Program-made: the position numbers and the translations under genes
DNA from: Flammeovirgaceae bacterium UBA2338
GTDB lineage: Bacteria; Bacteroidota; Bacteroidia; Cytophagales; Cyclobacteriaceae
Assembly: GCA_002344795.1 (NCBI GenBank)
Contig: DDUM01000002.1
Location: 650-64,649, forward strand
Direction: 5' to 3'
Length of the DNA stretch: 64,000 bases
The notes under the pieces: model-generated
Database searches by the model: none
The model's input: the letters and a program-made list of their open reading frames with translations, nothing else
Told to the model about the DNA's origin: nothing
Part shown: piece after piece, positions 63,124 to 64,000 of the stretch
Numbering within the stretch: position 1 is the stretch's first letter
Layout of the letters: each line of letters opens with the position of its first letter

Positions 63124-64000
63124 TTAGAAAACGTTGAATTGGTTGAGGATAACAATTATGATGACCAATGGACAAATAAACCTGAGAAAGAAAGACCAAA
63201 CCTGTGCGGCCGTAACTCCGGCATACCTTGCTGTATTGAAGGATGGAGTGCCTTCACTCAATTCAGCAATAATTTTTGCAGGCCCAATGATCCATCCTAC
63301 ATAAAGGCAAACAAAAAGAGAAACGATAATGATAAAGAAGGATCCCCAGATAAAGTCCATAATGTCCATAAAGCTGGTGATCGTCATTCCTGAAAATTGA
63401 ATACTCATATTGGTAAGGGTATCGTTGGCTCCCTTTGAAAGGGCAGAGGGAACGCCAAATACAATGGCTGCAATAGCCACCGCCCATGCTGCTTTTTTCC
63501 TACTCCATTTCTTTTCATCAATCAGCCAAGATCCAGGTACCTCTATCATTGATATGGTGGAAGTAAGCGCTGCGATGCAGAGAAGTAAAAAGAAAAATGC
63601 ACCTACAATATTACCTCCAGGCATTTCACTAAAAATCTGAGGGAGTATTTGAAAGACTAATGTGGGGCCCTGATTAGGCTCCATGCCAAACGCAAAAACT
63701 GCAGGGAAAATCATCAATCCTCCCATCAGTGCAACGGTGGTGTCTAATACTCCGATCCAGAGTGCGCTTTTTACAATACTCTCATTCTTGGAAAGGTATG
63801 AACCATAAGTAATCATAATCCCCCAGCCGATTGACATAGAGAAGAAACACTGACTGAGTGCTTTCAAAAAAGTGCCAGCATTGATTTTTGAAAAATCAGG
63901 AACAAGAAAATAACGCAAACCTGCGGAGGCACCTTCAAGTGTTAGGCCTTTGATAATGACAACCAAAACAAGCACGAAAAGAACTGGCATTAGAATCTTC
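63124..64000 (-). CDS. Second NSS/SNF sodium symporter, start outside the window
   Basis: Reading frame continues to the window edge (…KILMPVLFVLVLVV at 64000), so the N-terminal part is missing; at least 291 codons are seen. LSQCFFSMSIGWGIMITYGSY, PGGNIVGAFFF, TSTISMIEVPGSWLIDEKKWSRKKAAW and a final LRFICPLVIIIVILNQFNVF match the neighbouring symporter closely. The two genes are tandem paralogs in the same orientation. Confidence 0.93.
   Translation of the reverse strand, partial: KILMPVLFVLVLVVIIKGLTLEGASAGLRYFLVPDFSKINAGTFLKALSQCFFSMSIGWGIMITYGSYLSKNESIVKSALWIGVLDTTVALMGGLMIFPAVFAFGMEPNQGPTLVFQILPQIFSEMPGGNIVGAFFFLLLCIAALTSTISMIEVPGSWLIDEKKWSRKKAAWAVAIAAIVFGVPSALSKGANDTLTNMSIQFSGMTITSFMDIMDFIWGSFFIIIVSLFVCLYVGWIIGPAKIIAELSEGTPSFNTARYAGVTAAQVWSFFLRFICPLVIIIVILNQFNVF

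Overview
The window looks like chromosome of a Bacteroidota bacterium, most likely order Cytophagales. Supporting signs are a 2483-residue secreted repeat protein with a type A type-IX-secretion C-terminus, stand-alone carboxypeptidase-regulatory-like and TonB-plug-like proteins, a GIN-domain (DUF2807) protein, a PafA-type alkaline phosphatase, frequent absence of Shine-Dalgarno sequences, and one good TTTG-N19-TAnnTTTG promoter. Base composition is moderately low in GC. I found no rRNA, CRISPR array, complete insertion sequence, integrase or prophage.

Layout. 1-6.3 kb: 3' part of comB, gcvT, a large membrane-TPR protein, a GNAT acetyltransferase, gatC and plsC. 6.4-11.8 kb: an M24 peptidase, an acyl-CoA thioesterase / MATE exporter / NUDIX cluster, rnhB and an NRDE protein. 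11.8-19.3 kb: the giant surface protein. 19.5-28.7 kb: an ABC ATPase, a cobalamin adenosyltransferase, ilvE, prfB with its programmed frameshift followed by an MFS and a YhhN gene, a GIN-domain protein, a YigZ protein and a zinc-ribbon rhodanese. 28.7-34.9 kb: a coiled-coil protein, a two-component system, an MFS exporter and a lipid kinase. 35-44.7 kb: exported hydrolases (DUF885-like, amidase, asparaginase-like, amidohydrolase, sialidase-like), a DsbA-like protein and ahcY. 45-47.5 kb: an accessory patch with an AAA/DUF4143 ATPase, GIY-YIG genes, tRNA-Asn and broken tRNA copies. 47.5-55.7 kb: an M20 hydrolase, a small regulon (membrane protein, winged-helix regulator, creD), pruA, a HAD phosphatase and regulators. 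55.8-64 kb: tRNA-Pro with a palindromic element, a plug-domain protein, a WG-repeat protein, pafA and two tandem sodium symporters.

Most genes are ordinary metabolism and envelope functions in short operons. Two places stand out. First, both tRNA loci have the same order: intact tRNA, terminator hairpin, insert, then a broken copy of the same tRNA's 3' part in which the 5' side of the T arm has been replaced by a short palindrome. At tRNA-Asn the insert is a GIY-YIG nuclease gene, and the broken copy appears split by a unit carrying GIY-YIG plus an intact tRNA. This looks like a tRNA-nesting GIY-YIG element. Second, the same perfect 12-bp palindrome lies in front of a membrane-protein gene and in front of creD, with a winged-helix regulator encoded between them, so the regulator's operator can be predicted. 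All functional calls were made by eye from motifs and architecture; no database search was run.
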